Positions 1-10,643 of a stretch of DNA of 64,000 bases are shown piece by piece. The stretch's first letter is position 1; every line of letters starts with the position of its first letter. The DNA is from Sulfuricurvum sp. (GTDB lineage: Bacteria; Campylobacterota; Campylobacteria; Campylobacterales; Sulfurimonadaceae), in assembly GCA_030696775.1 (NCBI GenBank), contig JAUYRN010000015.1:25780-89779 (forward strand), read 5' to 3'. The translations under genes were made by a program, and so were the position numbers. The notes under the pieces were generated by a model. It was not told where the DNA came from. It ran no database searches and was given only the letters and a program-made list of their open reading frames with translations.

Positions 1-352
1 TGGAACACTTCGAGAAGCAGCATTTGCACTGGGCGCTCCGAAGTATAAAGTGATTTTGAGCGTCGTATACCGTGGAGCAAAAGCAGGTATTTTAACGGGG
101 GTTTTATTAGGAATTGCTCGTGTAGCTGGAGAGACAGCCCCTCTGCTCTTTACTTCGTTTAACGACAATTTTTTCACGACCGATTTAAACGCAGCAATGC
201 CCTCTCTTACGGTTACCATGTTTAATTATGCGACCAGTCCTTATGAGGATTGGCAGCAACTGGGATGGGCAGCGGCTTTCATCCTTTCTATGTTCATTTT
301 AGGTCTCAACGTACTGGGACGACTTATTTTATTAGCGGGAAAAGGGAAATAA
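1..352 (+). CDS. pstA: Phosphate ABC transporter permease PstA (3' part)
   Basis: C-terminal 116 residues of an inner-membrane permease of the high-affinity phosphate importer PstSCAB. The gene is already open at the window edge and the frame runs from base 2. The first residues (GTLREAAFALGAPKYK) match the conserved cytoplasmic EAA loop by which ABC importer permeases contact the ATPase. A hydrophobic segment around ILTGVLLGIARVAGETAPL and a final one near the C-terminus follow. The stop is 3 bases before pstB, so the two are co-transcribed. The ATG at base 50 is internal and should not be taken as the start. Confidence 0.93.
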   Translation, partial: GTLREAAFALGAPKYKVILSVVYRGAKAGILTGVLLGIARVAGETAPLLFTSFNDNFFTTDLNAAMPSLTVTMFNYATSPYEDWQQLGWAAAFILSMFILGLNVLGRLILLAGKGK

Positions 353-355
353 CTC

Positions 356-1141
356 ATGGCAAGTATTATCGATATTAAAGAAGAATGCGCACTGCAAGTT
401 CGTGATTTTGAATTCACCTATAAAGGTGCTACGTCACCGAGCTTAAAAAAAGTAAGTATGCCGATTGCAAAGCATTCTATTACTGCCCTTATCGGACCTT
501 CTGGATGTGGTAAAACAACTCTTTTACGTGCATTCAATCGTATGCATGATTTGTATCCTGGTAACACGTATGCAGGGGAAATCGAGTTTGAGGGGCGCAA
601 TATTTTGACCCCAAAAGAAGATTTGATTCACTTGCGTACTAAAATCGGGATGATTTTTCAAAAACCAACCGCATTTCCTATGTCTATTTTTGATAACGTT
701 GCCTATGGTATGCGTCTTCAAGGGATTAAAAACAAAACAGAACTAAACGACCGTGTAGAAAAAGCACTCAAAGATGCTGCCATCTGGAAAGAAGTCAGCG
801 ATCGTCTTAAACATGATGCTAACGGTCTCTCAGGAGGTCAGCAACAGCGTCTGTGTATCGCTCGCGCTATCGCAGTAGAGCCTGATGTATTGCTTTTCGA
901 CGAGCCGACCTCAGCACTTGACCCTATCTCAACGCAGGGAATCGAAAAGCTCGTAATCGAGCTTAAAGAACGTGTTAGTATCATCATAGTCACGCACAAC
1001 ATGCAACAAGCGGCACGTGTAAGTGATTACACCGGATTTATGTATCTGGGTGAACTCATCGAGTTGGGTCAAACTGAAGAACTGTTTGTCACGCCGAAAG
1101 AAAAGCTCACACAGGAATATATCACTGGGAAGTTTGGGTGA
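356..1141 (+). CDS. pstB: Phosphate ABC transporter ATP-binding protein PstB
   Basis: Cytoplasmic ATPase (261 aa) that energises phosphate uptake through PstCA. All ABC signatures are present: Walker A GPSGCGKT at residues 47-54, the Q-loop FQKP near 101, the signature LSGGQQQR at 158-165, Walker B VLLFDEP at 178-184, and the switch histidine in VTHN near 213. Length is usual for PstB. The ribosome-binding site AAAAGGGAAA overlaps the end of pstA. No phoU follows; the next gene belongs to an unrelated family and is separated by a repeat element. Confidence 0.97.
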   Translation: MASIIDIKEECALQVRDFEFTYKGATSPSLKKVSMPIAKHSITALIGPSGCGKTTLLRAFNRMHDLYPGNTYAGEIEFEGRNILTPKEDLIHLRTKIGMIFQKPTAFPMSIFDNVAYGMRLQGIKNKTELNDRVEKALKDAAIWKEVSDRLKHDANGLSGGQQQRLCIARAIAVEPDVLLFDEPTSALDPISTQGIEKLVIELKERVSIIIVTHNMQQAARVSDYTGFMYLGELIELGQTEELFVTPKEKLTQEYITGKFG

Positions 1142-1152
1142 TATTTACCATC

Positions 1153-1253
1153 TGATGTTACGCACTTTTCGGGCAAAGCCCGCAAAGTGGTAGGGACAAA
1201 TGTCCCTACCACCCCCTAAAGCTACTCGTATCTTTCCGATACGAGAGATTATG
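1153..1253 (+). repeat. Modular hairpin repeat, type 1, copy A
   Basis: Three consecutive hairpins with conserved junctions. Stem 1 pairs CACTTT (1163-1168) with AAAGTG (1184-1189), with an inner GGGC/GCCC pair. Stem 2 pairs GGTAGGGACA (1189-1198) with TGTCCCTACC (1201-1210). Then comes the conserved block CCCCTAAAGCTA (1213-1224). Stem 3 pairs CTCGTATC (1225-1232) with GATACGAG (1238-1245). The element starts with TGATGTTACGCAC, shared with the copy at 47362, and ends about 13 bases before the next start codon. The junctions match three other gaps in this window while the stems do not. Confidence 0.8.
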
Positions 1254-1265
1254 TAAGGCTCAACC

Positions 1266-2033
1266 ATGAATCTCCTTTCTCTCTATTTACCTCGACCTTT
1301 AAACCTCCAAAATATTGAATATTCTCTGGATTTATCGCTCAATCGCGGGGTAGAAAACGGTTATTATGGTCACAATCAAAAATATCATGTTGTTCTTTCA
1401 CCTTTTGGAGTATTAACTCTCATTAGCAATCACAAACAAGACATTTTAGAAGCGTTAAAACTGCTAAACCTCTCTTTGGATGAAAAAGATCTGATTACCC
1501 AAGACTATCCCATCATCATCAATCCCAGTATGGTAAAAACGTTCGACGTGAGCAATGAAGCCATAACCCTGCGAGAAACATCCCCGCTTACTCTCAACAT
1601 CATTTCCCTTGCCATCTCTCAAAGCGTAGGATTAGAACACTATGAAAAGCGTCTTGATATCCTCTTTATTAAAAGCCGGCGCATCGTCGAATCCATCCAT
1701 ACTTTTTCGATTTCAAGACGTTCTCATCTAATGCAGTTTGCCGCGCAGCTGGCTCTGACTCGTCATGATATGGTAAGTAATCTTTTATTATTGGACAAAC
1801 CCAATATTTTATGGGACGAAACGGAGGCAGAATCCCTCTACAATCGTCTCTCTTTTGTATTGGAGCTCGATGATCGACACGAAATAGCCCTCTCCAAGCT
1901 TTCACAAATAAAAGAAGACGTGATGCTCGTAATGGATATTATCAATCATAAAAAAAGTGAGTTCTTGGAGTGGATAATTATCGTATTGATTATGGTTGAA
2001 ATCGTGATGGGTCTCACTGAGTTTTTACGATAA
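1266..2033 (+). CDS. RMD1/YagE (DUF155) family membrane protein
   Basis: A 255-residue protein resembling the RMD1/YagE (DUF155) family, whose eukaryotic members (RMND1, Rmd1) are mitochondrial proteins linked to translation; the bacterial role is not known. The support is the family's typical C-terminus: a charged region followed by one membrane helix within EWIIIVLIMVEIVMGL (about residues 234-250) and a very short tail. The rest looks soluble and helical, so the protein is probably a C-tail-anchored cytoplasmic domain. AAGG lies 8 bases before the ATG. It follows pstB but is separated from it by a repeat, so a functional link is uncertain. Confidence 0.7.
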   Translation: MNLLSLYLPRPLNLQNIEYSLDLSLNRGVENGYYGHNQKYHVVLSPFGVLTLISNHKQDILEALKLLNLSLDEKDLITQDYPIIINPSMVKTFDVSNEAITLRETSPLTLNIISLAISQSVGLEHYEKRLDILFIKSRRIVESIHTFSISRRSHLMQFAAQLALTRHDMVSNLLLLDKPNILWDETEAESLYNRLSFVLELDDRHEIALSKLSQIKEDVMLVMDIINHKKSEFLEWIIIVLIMVEIVMGLTEFLR

Positions 2034-2061
2034 AACTACAGTTTTGGAAGAAGCTGTAGTT
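2034..2061. terminator. Bidirectional terminator-like hairpin
   Basis: AACTACAG (2034-2041) pairs perfectly with CTGTAGTT (2054-2061). It lies exactly between two convergent genes and covers the last codons of the minus-strand gene. There is no long T tract, so termination strength is uncertain. Confidence 0.45.
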
Positions 2062-2749
2062 CCGTTTTAATAGCATAACCCTTTTCTTGCAGACGATAGA
2101 TTCGTTCACTTCCCGTTTTATTATAGATAGATGCTACGGTTTTAAAATAGTTATTATGATTGTCGATGTAAGTAAAAAGAGGCTGTTCAATAGACCCGTC
2201 AAGATAGAGTTCAGTAATCATTAATTTCATTTTCGACATAACATCATGATAATTTTGTTCGGTTAACCCTGAGGGTTCTTTGATATAATCCAATCGAGCT
2301 TTATTGAGATTCGTATTGATAGTTTTAAGCTCATACAAACCAATTTGATTCAAAGAAAGAGCAAACGCTTTTTCATTGTCATGTTCAAAATTACGGTACA
2401 TACCGAGTTTTTTCAAATACGGAACCGCCGCTTTCGTCACATCCATACTGTCGCGTCTGTACTGAACAATCATTTCCTTTGTCGTCTCTACTAAAAGTCC
2501 GCTTTCCTTGTATTTTGTAAGACTGGAATCGAGTTTATCCAATGAGTCTTTAAGCTCCAAGAGCGATGTTTCATCTCCATAACGAACCACTTGACGCAAC
2601 GAATGCTCACTAAGTGCAAAAAATTCCTGCGGGTACTTAGCAACCGGAACTGCAGTAGCAGTGCTTACATGAGATTCTTGAACACTCATCCAAAACATAC
2701 CCGTAGCCGCCAGTAAACCAACAGGAAGTAAAAAAAGTAATTTTTTCAT
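2036..2749 (-). CDS. Exported or membrane-anchored helical protein, unknown function
   Basis: I do not recognise this family. The 237-residue product starts with a signal-like segment (MKKLLFLLPVGLLAATGMFW) followed by a long, charged, mostly helical region without cysteines or an obvious catalytic motif. This suggests a periplasmic or inner-membrane-anchored protein. Two adjacent ATGs exist; the second (2749) is preferred because AGGA lies 6 bases upstream, against 3 for the first (2752). An in-frame ATG at 2779 lacks such a site. The gene is divergent from the EAL-GGDEF gene and the two share about 105 bases of upstream DNA, so common regulation is possible but not shown. Confidence 0.6.
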   Translation of the reverse strand: MKKLLFLLPVGLLAATGMFWMSVQESHVSTATAVPVAKYPQEFFALSEHSLRQVVRYGDETSLLELKDSLDKLDSSLTKYKESGLLVETTKEMIVQYRRDSMDVTKAAVPYLKKLGMYRNFEHDNEKAFALSLNQIGLYELKTINTNLNKARLDYIKEPSGLTEQNYHDVMSKMKLMITELYLDGSIEQPLFTYIDNHNNYFKTVASIYNKTGSERIYRLQEKGYAIKTELQLLPKL

Positions 2750-2854
2750 CATGTATCCTAAAAGTGATTTTGGATGCAACTATAGAGAAAAGTGATTACG
2801 ACAAAATTACACGCGTCCTCTCCATACCACTTCTTTGTAACCTCTAGGTGACAT

Positions 2855-4633
2855 TTGAGTTTTATACTCCTACGCATGGAACCTTTGCACCCCTTTTATC
2901 TACGTTATCTTGATGTTTTAGATGTGGCATTCCAGCCAATTGTTGATATTCACTCCGGTGAATTATTTGGGGTAGAAGCTCTCTTACGCGGGACAGACTC
3001 GCTTGGCTTCGAAACGATTGAATCTTTTTTTGACCGTTTATTTGAAGAAAATATCTTATATACATTCGACCTTGCCCTTCGTGAAAAAGTGATCAAGAAA
3101 TTTTGCACCATTGACTTTCACCCCCAAATCAAACTTTTTTACAATCTCGATAATCGTCTTTTGGGGATGGCTGATTTCACAAAAGGAAACACTTCTCGAT
3201 TGCTGAAACGGTATAGATTGGATCATAAAAGTATTGTATTTGAACTTTCAGAGCACAATGAAATAGGAAATCTGGATCATTTTATAGCGCTCATGAGCCA
3301 TTATCGTCACGAAGGTTTTTCTGTTGCGATTGATGATTTTGGAATCGGTCAGTCCGGATACAAAATGCTTTACCACACCACGCCCAATATTATTAAAATC
3401 GATCGATTTTTTCTAAGTGATGTCGACAGCGATCCAAAGAAAAAGCTTCTAGCCCGTCAGATGGTTCAGCTTTCAACATTGATGGGATGCCGTGTGATTG
3501 CTGAGGGGATCGAAACAGCAGCCGAACTTTTAGTCTGTAAGGAAATAGGATGCCATATGATACAGGGATATTTTATCCAGCGGCCTACTATGGATTGCGA
3601 GGAACTATTCCTCAAATATACACATATTACCCTTCTCTCTTTGGATGAAAAGCGAATATCTGGAGATCAAGCCATCATTCGAAAACGATTGGAAGTTTTA
3701 AAAGCAGTTACGATTAGCGACTCTATGGAAGCATTATTAGGAGAATTCAGTAGCGATCATGAACTTTTTCTCATCCCCATCATCGATAATCAAGGTGCTC
3801 CGCTGGGAATAATCCACGAGCATCGCCTTAAATCAATCATCTACTCCCCTTTTGGCCAATCACTAATCCAAAACAGCTCCTCAAATTTTTCAATATTAGA
3901 GACATATTTAGAAATCATCCCCATTGTCAATGTAGCAATGCCCTTAGAGACCATTGTCGAACTTTTTTCCCTGCACAAAAATGCACCAGGTGTATTGGTA
4001 ATGGAATCCTCCAAATACATTGGTTATTTAAGTGCAAGGGTATTGATTGAAGCGGTGCATGAACGCAATCTGATCCGCGCCCGCGATCAAAATCCTCTCA
4101 GCCGGCTTCCGGGAAATTTTATGATTAACGAACATATTGCTCACGCATTTGATTCAAACGTTCCGAGTGTATTTTGTTATTTTGATTTTGATCACTTTAA
4201 ACCCTATAACGACCACTATGGTTTTCGCAATGGCGATCGCGTGATTGTTCTATTCGCCGAATTAATGCACAAAATTTTCTTAAATGAATGCTTTGTCGGC
4301 CATATTGGCGGGGATGATTTTTTTGCTGGCACTGTCATCAAAAATGAATTGATGTTTGAAAGATTTTGTACACAAACGCGAGACCTAATTCATCAATTTA
4401 GTGCCGATGTTCGTGAATTTTACAGCTCTGAAGATCGTGAGAGAGGGTGCATAATTGCTGAAGACAGAGAAGGGAACAATAGAGAGTTTGAACTGCTGAC
4501 CGTCAGTGCCGTTCTCGTATACAAAGGAAATACTTCATCGATTCATTCAGCAGAACAGCTTCAAAGAATTTTTGCACTAGAAAAGAAAAATGCTAAAAAA
4601 AATCCTGATCACCTTTGCATCATAATTGATTAA
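2855..4633 (+). CDS. EAL-CBS-GGDEF cyclic-di-GMP signalling protein
   Basis: A 592-residue cytoplasmic protein with an N-terminal EAL phosphodiesterase domain (about 20-260), a CBS-like pair (about 285-400) and a C-terminal GGDEF domain (about 415-592). The EAL domain keeps its catalytic set: EAL at 41-43, the Asn in YNLDN (96-100), the Glu in FELSEH (129-134), DDFG at 160-163, KIDR at 181-184, AEGIE at 216-220 and QGYF at 237-240. Cyclic-di-GMP hydrolysis is therefore expected. The GGDEF signature is GGDDF (485-489), a conservative variant, with FDFDHFKP upstream, so cyclase or GTP-binding activity is possible. The start is probably TTG at 2855, preceded by AGGTG; an ATG at 2876 lacks a ribosome site. 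Confidence 0.88.
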   Translation: MSFILLRMEPLHPFYLRYLDVLDVAFQPIVDIHSGELFGVEALLRGTDSLGFETIESFFDRLFEENILYTFDLALREKVIKKFCTIDFHPQIKLFYNLDNRLLGMADFTKGNTSRLLKRYRLDHKSIVFELSEHNEIGNLDHFIALMSHYRHEGFSVAIDDFGIGQSGYKMLYHTTPNIIKIDRFFLSDVDSDPKKKLLARQMVQLSTLMGCRVIAEGIETAAELLVCKEIGCHMIQGYFIQRPTMDCEELFLKYTHITLLSLDEKRISGDQAIIRKRLEVLKAVTISDSMEALLGEFSSDHELFLIPIIDNQGAPLGIIHEHRLKSIIYSPFGQSLIQNSSSNFSILETYLEIIPIVNVAMPLETIVELFSLHKNAPGVLVMESSKYIGYLSARVLIEAVHERNLIRARDQNPLSRLPGNFMINEHIAHAFDSNVPSVFCYFDFDHFKPYNDHYGFRNGDRVIVLFAELMHKIFLNECFVGHIGGDDFFAGTVIKNELMFERFCTQTRDLIHQFSADVREFYSSEDRERGCIIAEDREGNNREFELLTVSAVLVYKGNTSSIHSAEQLQRIFALEKKNAKKNPDHLCIIID

Positions 4634-4681
4634 AATTCGAAAAAATCTCTTAAAAGAGTATCTTGGCATTATTATGTAATA

Positions 4682-4697
4682 ATTTCGTAATGGTTTC
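4682..4697 (+). promoter_or_regulatory. Candidate Pho box upstream of pit
   Basis: ATTTC-GTAATG-GTTTC is a direct repeat of (A/G)TTTC with 11-base periodicity, 32 bases before the pit start. It matches, with mismatches, the Campylobacter jejuni PhosR box as I remember it (GTTTC-N-AAAA-N-GTTTC). An AT-rich stretch (CTTATATTTT) that could be a -10 region follows. The neighbouring pst genes make phosphate control plausible. Confidence 0.4.
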
Positions 4698-4729
4698 GTA
4701 ATCTTATATTTTCAATCTTAGGATAATTT

Positions 4730-6214
4730 ATGTCTGTAATTTGGGATGCACTGAACAATATCAACACTCTCGCCCTTGGTTTATTACTTCTATCGTTAGG
4801 GATTGCTCTCTTTTATGAAATGATTAACGGTTTTCACGACACCGCAAATTCTGTTGCTATGATCATTTATACTAACTCGATGAAAGCAGAATATTCTGTC
4901 ATCATGGCGGGTATTATGAACTTTTTAGGTGTTATCTTAGGTGGCATAGGAGTTGCCTATGTCATCGTCCACTTGTTACCGCTGGATATTATGGTCGCAT
5001 CCAATCAAAATGCGACGCTCGTGATGATTTATTCCCTCTTGATTTCTGCCGTTATCTGGAATTTTGGGACATGGTATTTCGGTTTACCGGTTTCCAGTTC
5101 CCATTCGCTTATCGGTTCGCTTATCGGAGTCAGTACCGTATTTGGTGTTATGCACGGTTTTGAATTTTCACAAAGCGTCAATTGGAAAGCCTTATACGGC
5201 GTATTAACCGCATTGGCTCTTTCTCCTCTTTTGGGGTTTGGTTTTGCCTATTTACTCATGAAAACCACAAGAAAGTTTGTTAATAATCCAAAATATTTTA
5301 AAACTCCTGATAGTGAGTCAAAAAGAAAGCGCCCGAATTTCTGGATGCGTATCGGAATTATTGTAACGGGGGCAGGCGTTAGCTTTGCACACGGTTCGAA
5401 TGACGGGCAAAAAGGGATCGGTATTATCATGATTATCCTAATCGGGATACTGCCAACGTATTATGCGCTCAACATGGATTCGCATCAGTACAAAATCAAG
5501 CAAATTCATGACAGTGCCGAAAATTTAGCAAAATTTTATGCGGAAAATAACGAAAGTCTCAACAAGCTTGTAAGTGAAAAACACTTGATTAGCGCGCTTA
5601 AAACAAAAAATACGATTGCAGAATGTAACGTTAACGATGTATACGTTACAACGTCATTGATTGCTACCAAACTGAGTGGTCTTAAATCGTATACAGAACT
5701 TTCATCACAGGATCGTTGGAGTGTTCACACTGCTATTTTATGCTCAGATAACTTTTTTGGTCAAGTCGAAAAAACCTATTTAATATCTGATAAAGATAAA
5801 TCTGATTACGTGTCCGCCCAACGAAAAACCTTGGTATCAGCGACCGAATATGTTCCTACTTGGGTGATTATCGCTGTTGCCCTTGCGCTGAGTATCGGAA
5901 CGATGATAGGGTACAAGCGAATTGTTATCACTATTGGTGAAAAAATTGGTTCTCAGCCGATTAATTACATGCAAGCTACTGTGGCACAAGCAATGGCGAT
6001 GATGACAATTCTATTAGCCAACTTTGCCCATGCCCCCGTCAGCACAACGCATATCGTCTCCAGTTCCGTTGCCGGATCGATGGTCGCAGAACCTGAAGGC
6101 GGCGTGCAAAAAAGTATGGTAAAAACTATTTTACTCTCATGGCTTTTCACCTTACCAGTAACTGCATTGCTTAGTTCAGCGATTTATTACTGCCTCAGTT
6201 TTATCGCGAAATAA
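4730..6214 (+). CDS. pit: Pit-family inorganic phosphate transporter
   Basis: A 494-residue inner-membrane secondary transporter of the Pit (PiT) family, which moves metal-phosphate or phosphate with a cation. The two halves of the inverted repeat each show a family signature: NGFHDTANSVAM near the N-terminus and FAHGSNDGQKG near residue 220, with SSSH and STTH motifs later in each half. A long hydrophilic insert (about residues 250-375) interrupts the membrane segments, as in many bacterial Pit proteins. TTAGGATAATTT precedes the ATG. The gene stands alone between a signalling gene and a convergent queF. Confidence 0.93.
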   Translation: MSVIWDALNNINTLALGLLLLSLGIALFYEMINGFHDTANSVAMIIYTNSMKAEYSVIMAGIMNFLGVILGGIGVAYVIVHLLPLDIMVASNQNATLVMIYSLLISAVIWNFGTWYFGLPVSSSHSLIGSLIGVSTVFGVMHGFEFSQSVNWKALYGVLTALALSPLLGFGFAYLLMKTTRKFVNNPKYFKTPDSESKRKRPNFWMRIGIIVTGAGVSFAHGSNDGQKGIGIIMIILIGILPTYYALNMDSHQYKIKQIHDSAENLAKFYAENNESLNKLVSEKHLISALKTKNTIAECNVNDVYVTTSLIATKLSGLKSYTELSSQDRWSVHTAILCSDNFFGQVEKTYLISDKDKSDYVSAQRKTLVSATEYVPTWVIIAVALALSIGTMIGYKRIVITIGEKIGSQPINYMQATVAQAMAMMTILLANFAHAPVSTTHIVSSSVAGSMVAEPEGGVQKSMVKTILLSWLFTLPVTALLSSAIYYCLSFIAK

Positions 6215-6226
6215 AAATTAGATAGA

Positions 6227-6256
6227 ACGTCATTCTGTGAATGTGCCGAATGACGT
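6227..6256. terminator. Bidirectional hairpin between pit and queF
   Basis: ACGTCATTC (6227-6235) pairs perfectly with GAATGACGT (6248-6256) across a 12-base loop, in the gap between two convergent genes. The stem sequence resembles the CGTCATTC ends of REP-type palindromes elsewhere in the window. Confidence 0.5.
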
Positions 6257-6263
6257 ACAACTT

Positions 6264-6647
6264 CTATTTCCCCATCTTCTCACTATCAATCTCTATCACC
6301 GTATGAACATTCCCTCTAGGATAATAATCCGCAACGACTTTTAAGCGCTTAGGAGCGATTTTATCTTCAAATAGTGAGTAGATCTCGTTTGCACCGTTTT
6401 CGTGCGAAATATGGCGGTTTCTGAATGAATTAATATAGAGTTTGATGGCTTTGAGTTCAGCAACCCATTTATCAGGCGTATATTCAATAGTAATCGTAGC
6501 AAAATCAGGGTATCCGCTACGTGGACACAGGCAGGTAAACTCCGGCAACGTGACTTTAACGACATAATCACGTTCATGGACATTAGGCCAAATTTCAAAA
6601 TCTTTTTCAATATCAAAACTTTCAACTATTTGTTCACCGTATTTCAT
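6264..6647 (-). CDS. queF: NADPH-dependent 7-cyano-7-deazaguanine reductase QueF
   Basis: Reduces preQ0 to preQ1 in queuosine biosynthesis for tRNA modification. The product (127 aa) is the short, unimodular type. Its catalytic region FTCLCPRSGYPDFA has the nucleophilic Cys at 41 and the catalytic Asp at 48. The substrate motif ELKAIKLY (64-71) and SFRNRHISHE follow, as in the family. The start is the ATG at 6647, preceded by AAAAGGAAAAAA; the open frame extends upstream into a repeat and should not be used. The gene is the last member of the dnaA-dnaN-gyrB direction of transcription. Confidence 0.95.
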   Translation of the reverse strand: MKYGEQIVESFDIEKDFEIWPNVHERDYVVKVTLPEFTCLCPRSGYPDFATITIEYTPDKWVAELKAIKLYINSFRNRHISHENGANEIYSLFEDKIAPKRLKVVADYYPRGNVHTVIEIDSEKMGK

Positions 6648-6670
6648 TTTTTTCCTTTTATTTATTTTAA

Positions 6671-6718
6671 ACGCTATCGGAATTAAATCTCGATTAGCTA
6701 CGCTAACGCTAAGCAATG
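6671..6718 (+). repeat. Modular hairpin repeat, type 2, partial copy I
   Basis: This segment aligns with the copies at 35176 and 57557: AACGC-TATCGGA, a variable loop, CGAT, then GCTACGCT-AACGCT. The CTAAAGC-hairpin-GATTTTA half is missing, so it is a truncated copy. It lies between queF and the upstream GGDEF-EAL gene and supplies that gene's stop codon (6709-6711). Confidence 0.6.
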
Positions 6719-8136
6719 TCCTCAGAGGGAAGTTCTCGCACATTTGTGTTCATTATTACAATTTTACCGTGATAATTACCTTGGCGGCAGTTGATTTTCA
6801 ATCTTTTAGCAATATCCTCGCTTTGAGCATCTTCTATCATACTCATCAATGTTACCGCACCACATAAATGAGCCGTAATATTAAGTCCTTGAAGTATATT
6901 TTGATATTTTTCTTCCATAATATGCCGCGTATACAGAATATCAAAGTGAAGAAAATCTACATCAAATTCTTTTAAATACATCATAGTAACGTGATTTCCA
7001 CCATATTTATCCAAGGCTATTTTATATCCTACTGCACGATATTGAGTAATCTGTTCTCGAAACCGTTTTATCTGTGGAGAATATTCTTTTTCTTCAAATA
7101 AAAGTATAATTTTGTTTTTAGCTTTTGGATATTGTTGCAAAACACCAAGTGCATGTTGAAAAAATAACCCGTTACGCAATGTGACTGCTGAAATTGATAC
7201 AACATAAACAACTGATGAATTTTCTGCCATTTTTGCCACTATTTCTAAAAGCTGGCTCTCATATTCACGCATTTTTCCTAAACGATTTAAAAGAGGAATA
7301 AATCGGCTTTGGTGAATAAATCTACCTTCTTTATCAATCAGCTTAAACGTTACCTCATACATTGTATTTTTTTCACAACTAATTATTTGCGTTGCAACTG
7401 AATATCGTTGATATGTCAAAGCATCTAAAACCGATTGTTCCAGCTCAGCAGGGATTATATCGTCGTCATCGGTAACCGTATGCTTATCAGCCGAAGCATA
7501 TTCAAGTTCAAATAGACGGGTTAATATTTCATTGAACTGTTTTACATGTGTAGTATCAAGCAAAACTGCCGAAAGACGAATTTCTATCTCATTTAGATTA
7601 TTTTCCTGATATTTAGCCAAAAAAAGTTCAATCAGTGGAATTATATGCTCTTTTTCACCCATAAATAATACAATAAAATTTCCTCCCTTATAACGACAAA
7701 CAGGAAGTTTTTTTATCTCTTTGGAAATAAAAAATTCATTAATTTGCCGTACCGTTTCTATCAAAATGGCATTCCCATTTTTAATACCATATTTTTCATT
7801 GATCGCTGTTAGGTTATCAACATTGATCATTACGAGAGTGACTGTATGGTGACTACTTCGCTGATAAAAAAGTTTTGTAAAATATTCGACACTAAAGGTA
7901 TGGGTTATGGAATCAGTAATTGCTTCGTAGGCACTTTGATTAATTAAAAAGAAAATGAAATAAACGGCAATGGCTAGCAACATAAAAATTAGAAAAATAA
8001 TGGAAGTAAAGGTAACTAAAGGTTGTAAAAAAAGAATAAAAACAGAAACAACACTGAGTAAGAAGATAGGCAATCCCATCCGCAGTGCTAAAACAAAGCG
8101 ATGAGAACGTTCTATTTCTTCAGTATAAAAAGACAC
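6709..8136 (-). CDS. Membrane-anchored degenerate GGDEF-EAL protein
   Basis: A 475-residue protein with two N-terminal membrane helices (about 18-65), a GGDEF-like domain (about 75-235) and an EAL-like domain (about 240-460). Both catalytic signatures are lost: GGDEF reads KGGNF, the EAL region reads YEVTFKLID, DDFG reads LDKYGG, and the usual AEGVE segment is replaced. It is therefore probably not an enzyme but a cyclic-di-GMP or partner-binding scaffold; that function is inferred. The start is 3 bases after the gyrB stop, so translation is probably coupled to gyrB. The C-terminus runs into a repeat copy. Confidence 0.8.
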   Translation of the reverse strand: MSFYTEEIERSHRFVLALRMGLPIFLLSVVSVFILFLQPLVTFTSIIFLIFMLLAIAVYFIFFLINQSAYEAITDSITHTFSVEYFTKLFYQRSSHHTVTLVMINVDNLTAINEKYGIKNGNAILIETVRQINEFFISKEIKKLPVCRYKGGNFIVLFMGEKEHIIPLIELFLAKYQENNLNEIEIRLSAVLLDTTHVKQFNEILTRLFELEYASADKHTVTDDDDIIPAELEQSVLDALTYQRYSVATQIISCEKNTMYEVTFKLIDKEGRFIHQSRFIPLLNRLGKMREYESQLLEIVAKMAENSSVVYVVSISAVTLRNGLFFQHALGVLQQYPKAKNKIILLFEEKEYSPQIKRFREQITQYRAVGYKIALDKYGGNHVTMMYLKEFDVDFLHFDILYTRHIMEEKYQNILQGLNITAHLCGAVTLMSMIEDAQSEDIAKRLKINCRQGNYHGKIVIMNTNVRELPSEDIA

Positions 8137-8139
8137 CGG

Positions 8140-10479
<2,340 letters not shown>

Positions 10480-10559
10480 TTAATGGCTTTATTTTAGCGC
10501 AAATAATCTAAAAAGGAAGTTTTTTGAAAATTGGAAGAAGTATTTATATGGAATTTTTA

Positions 10560-10643
10560 GTGCGGTTTACTGCACGTGGGCTTCCTGCCTAAGGAAACAC
10601 AGTGTTAACGTAGATAATAGGGACGTGTTCCTATTATCGTTTA
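10560..10643 (+). repeat. Intergenic repeat, type 3, copy E
   Basis: Holds GTGC-ggtttact-GCAC, then TGGGCTTCC, CAGTGTTAACGTAG, and a perfect hairpin GATAATAGG (10613-10621) / CCTATTATC (10630-10638). The blocks TGCAC-TGGG-TTCC and CAGT-TTAACG-AG recur at 28870-28970. It fills most of the gap between gyrB and dnaN and ends on the dnaN stop codon. Confidence 0.55.

Noticed and set aside
1142..1265. Riboswitch before the RMD1-type gene
   Set aside because: The structure recurs before unrelated genes with unrelated stems, which does not fit a ligand-binding aptamer.
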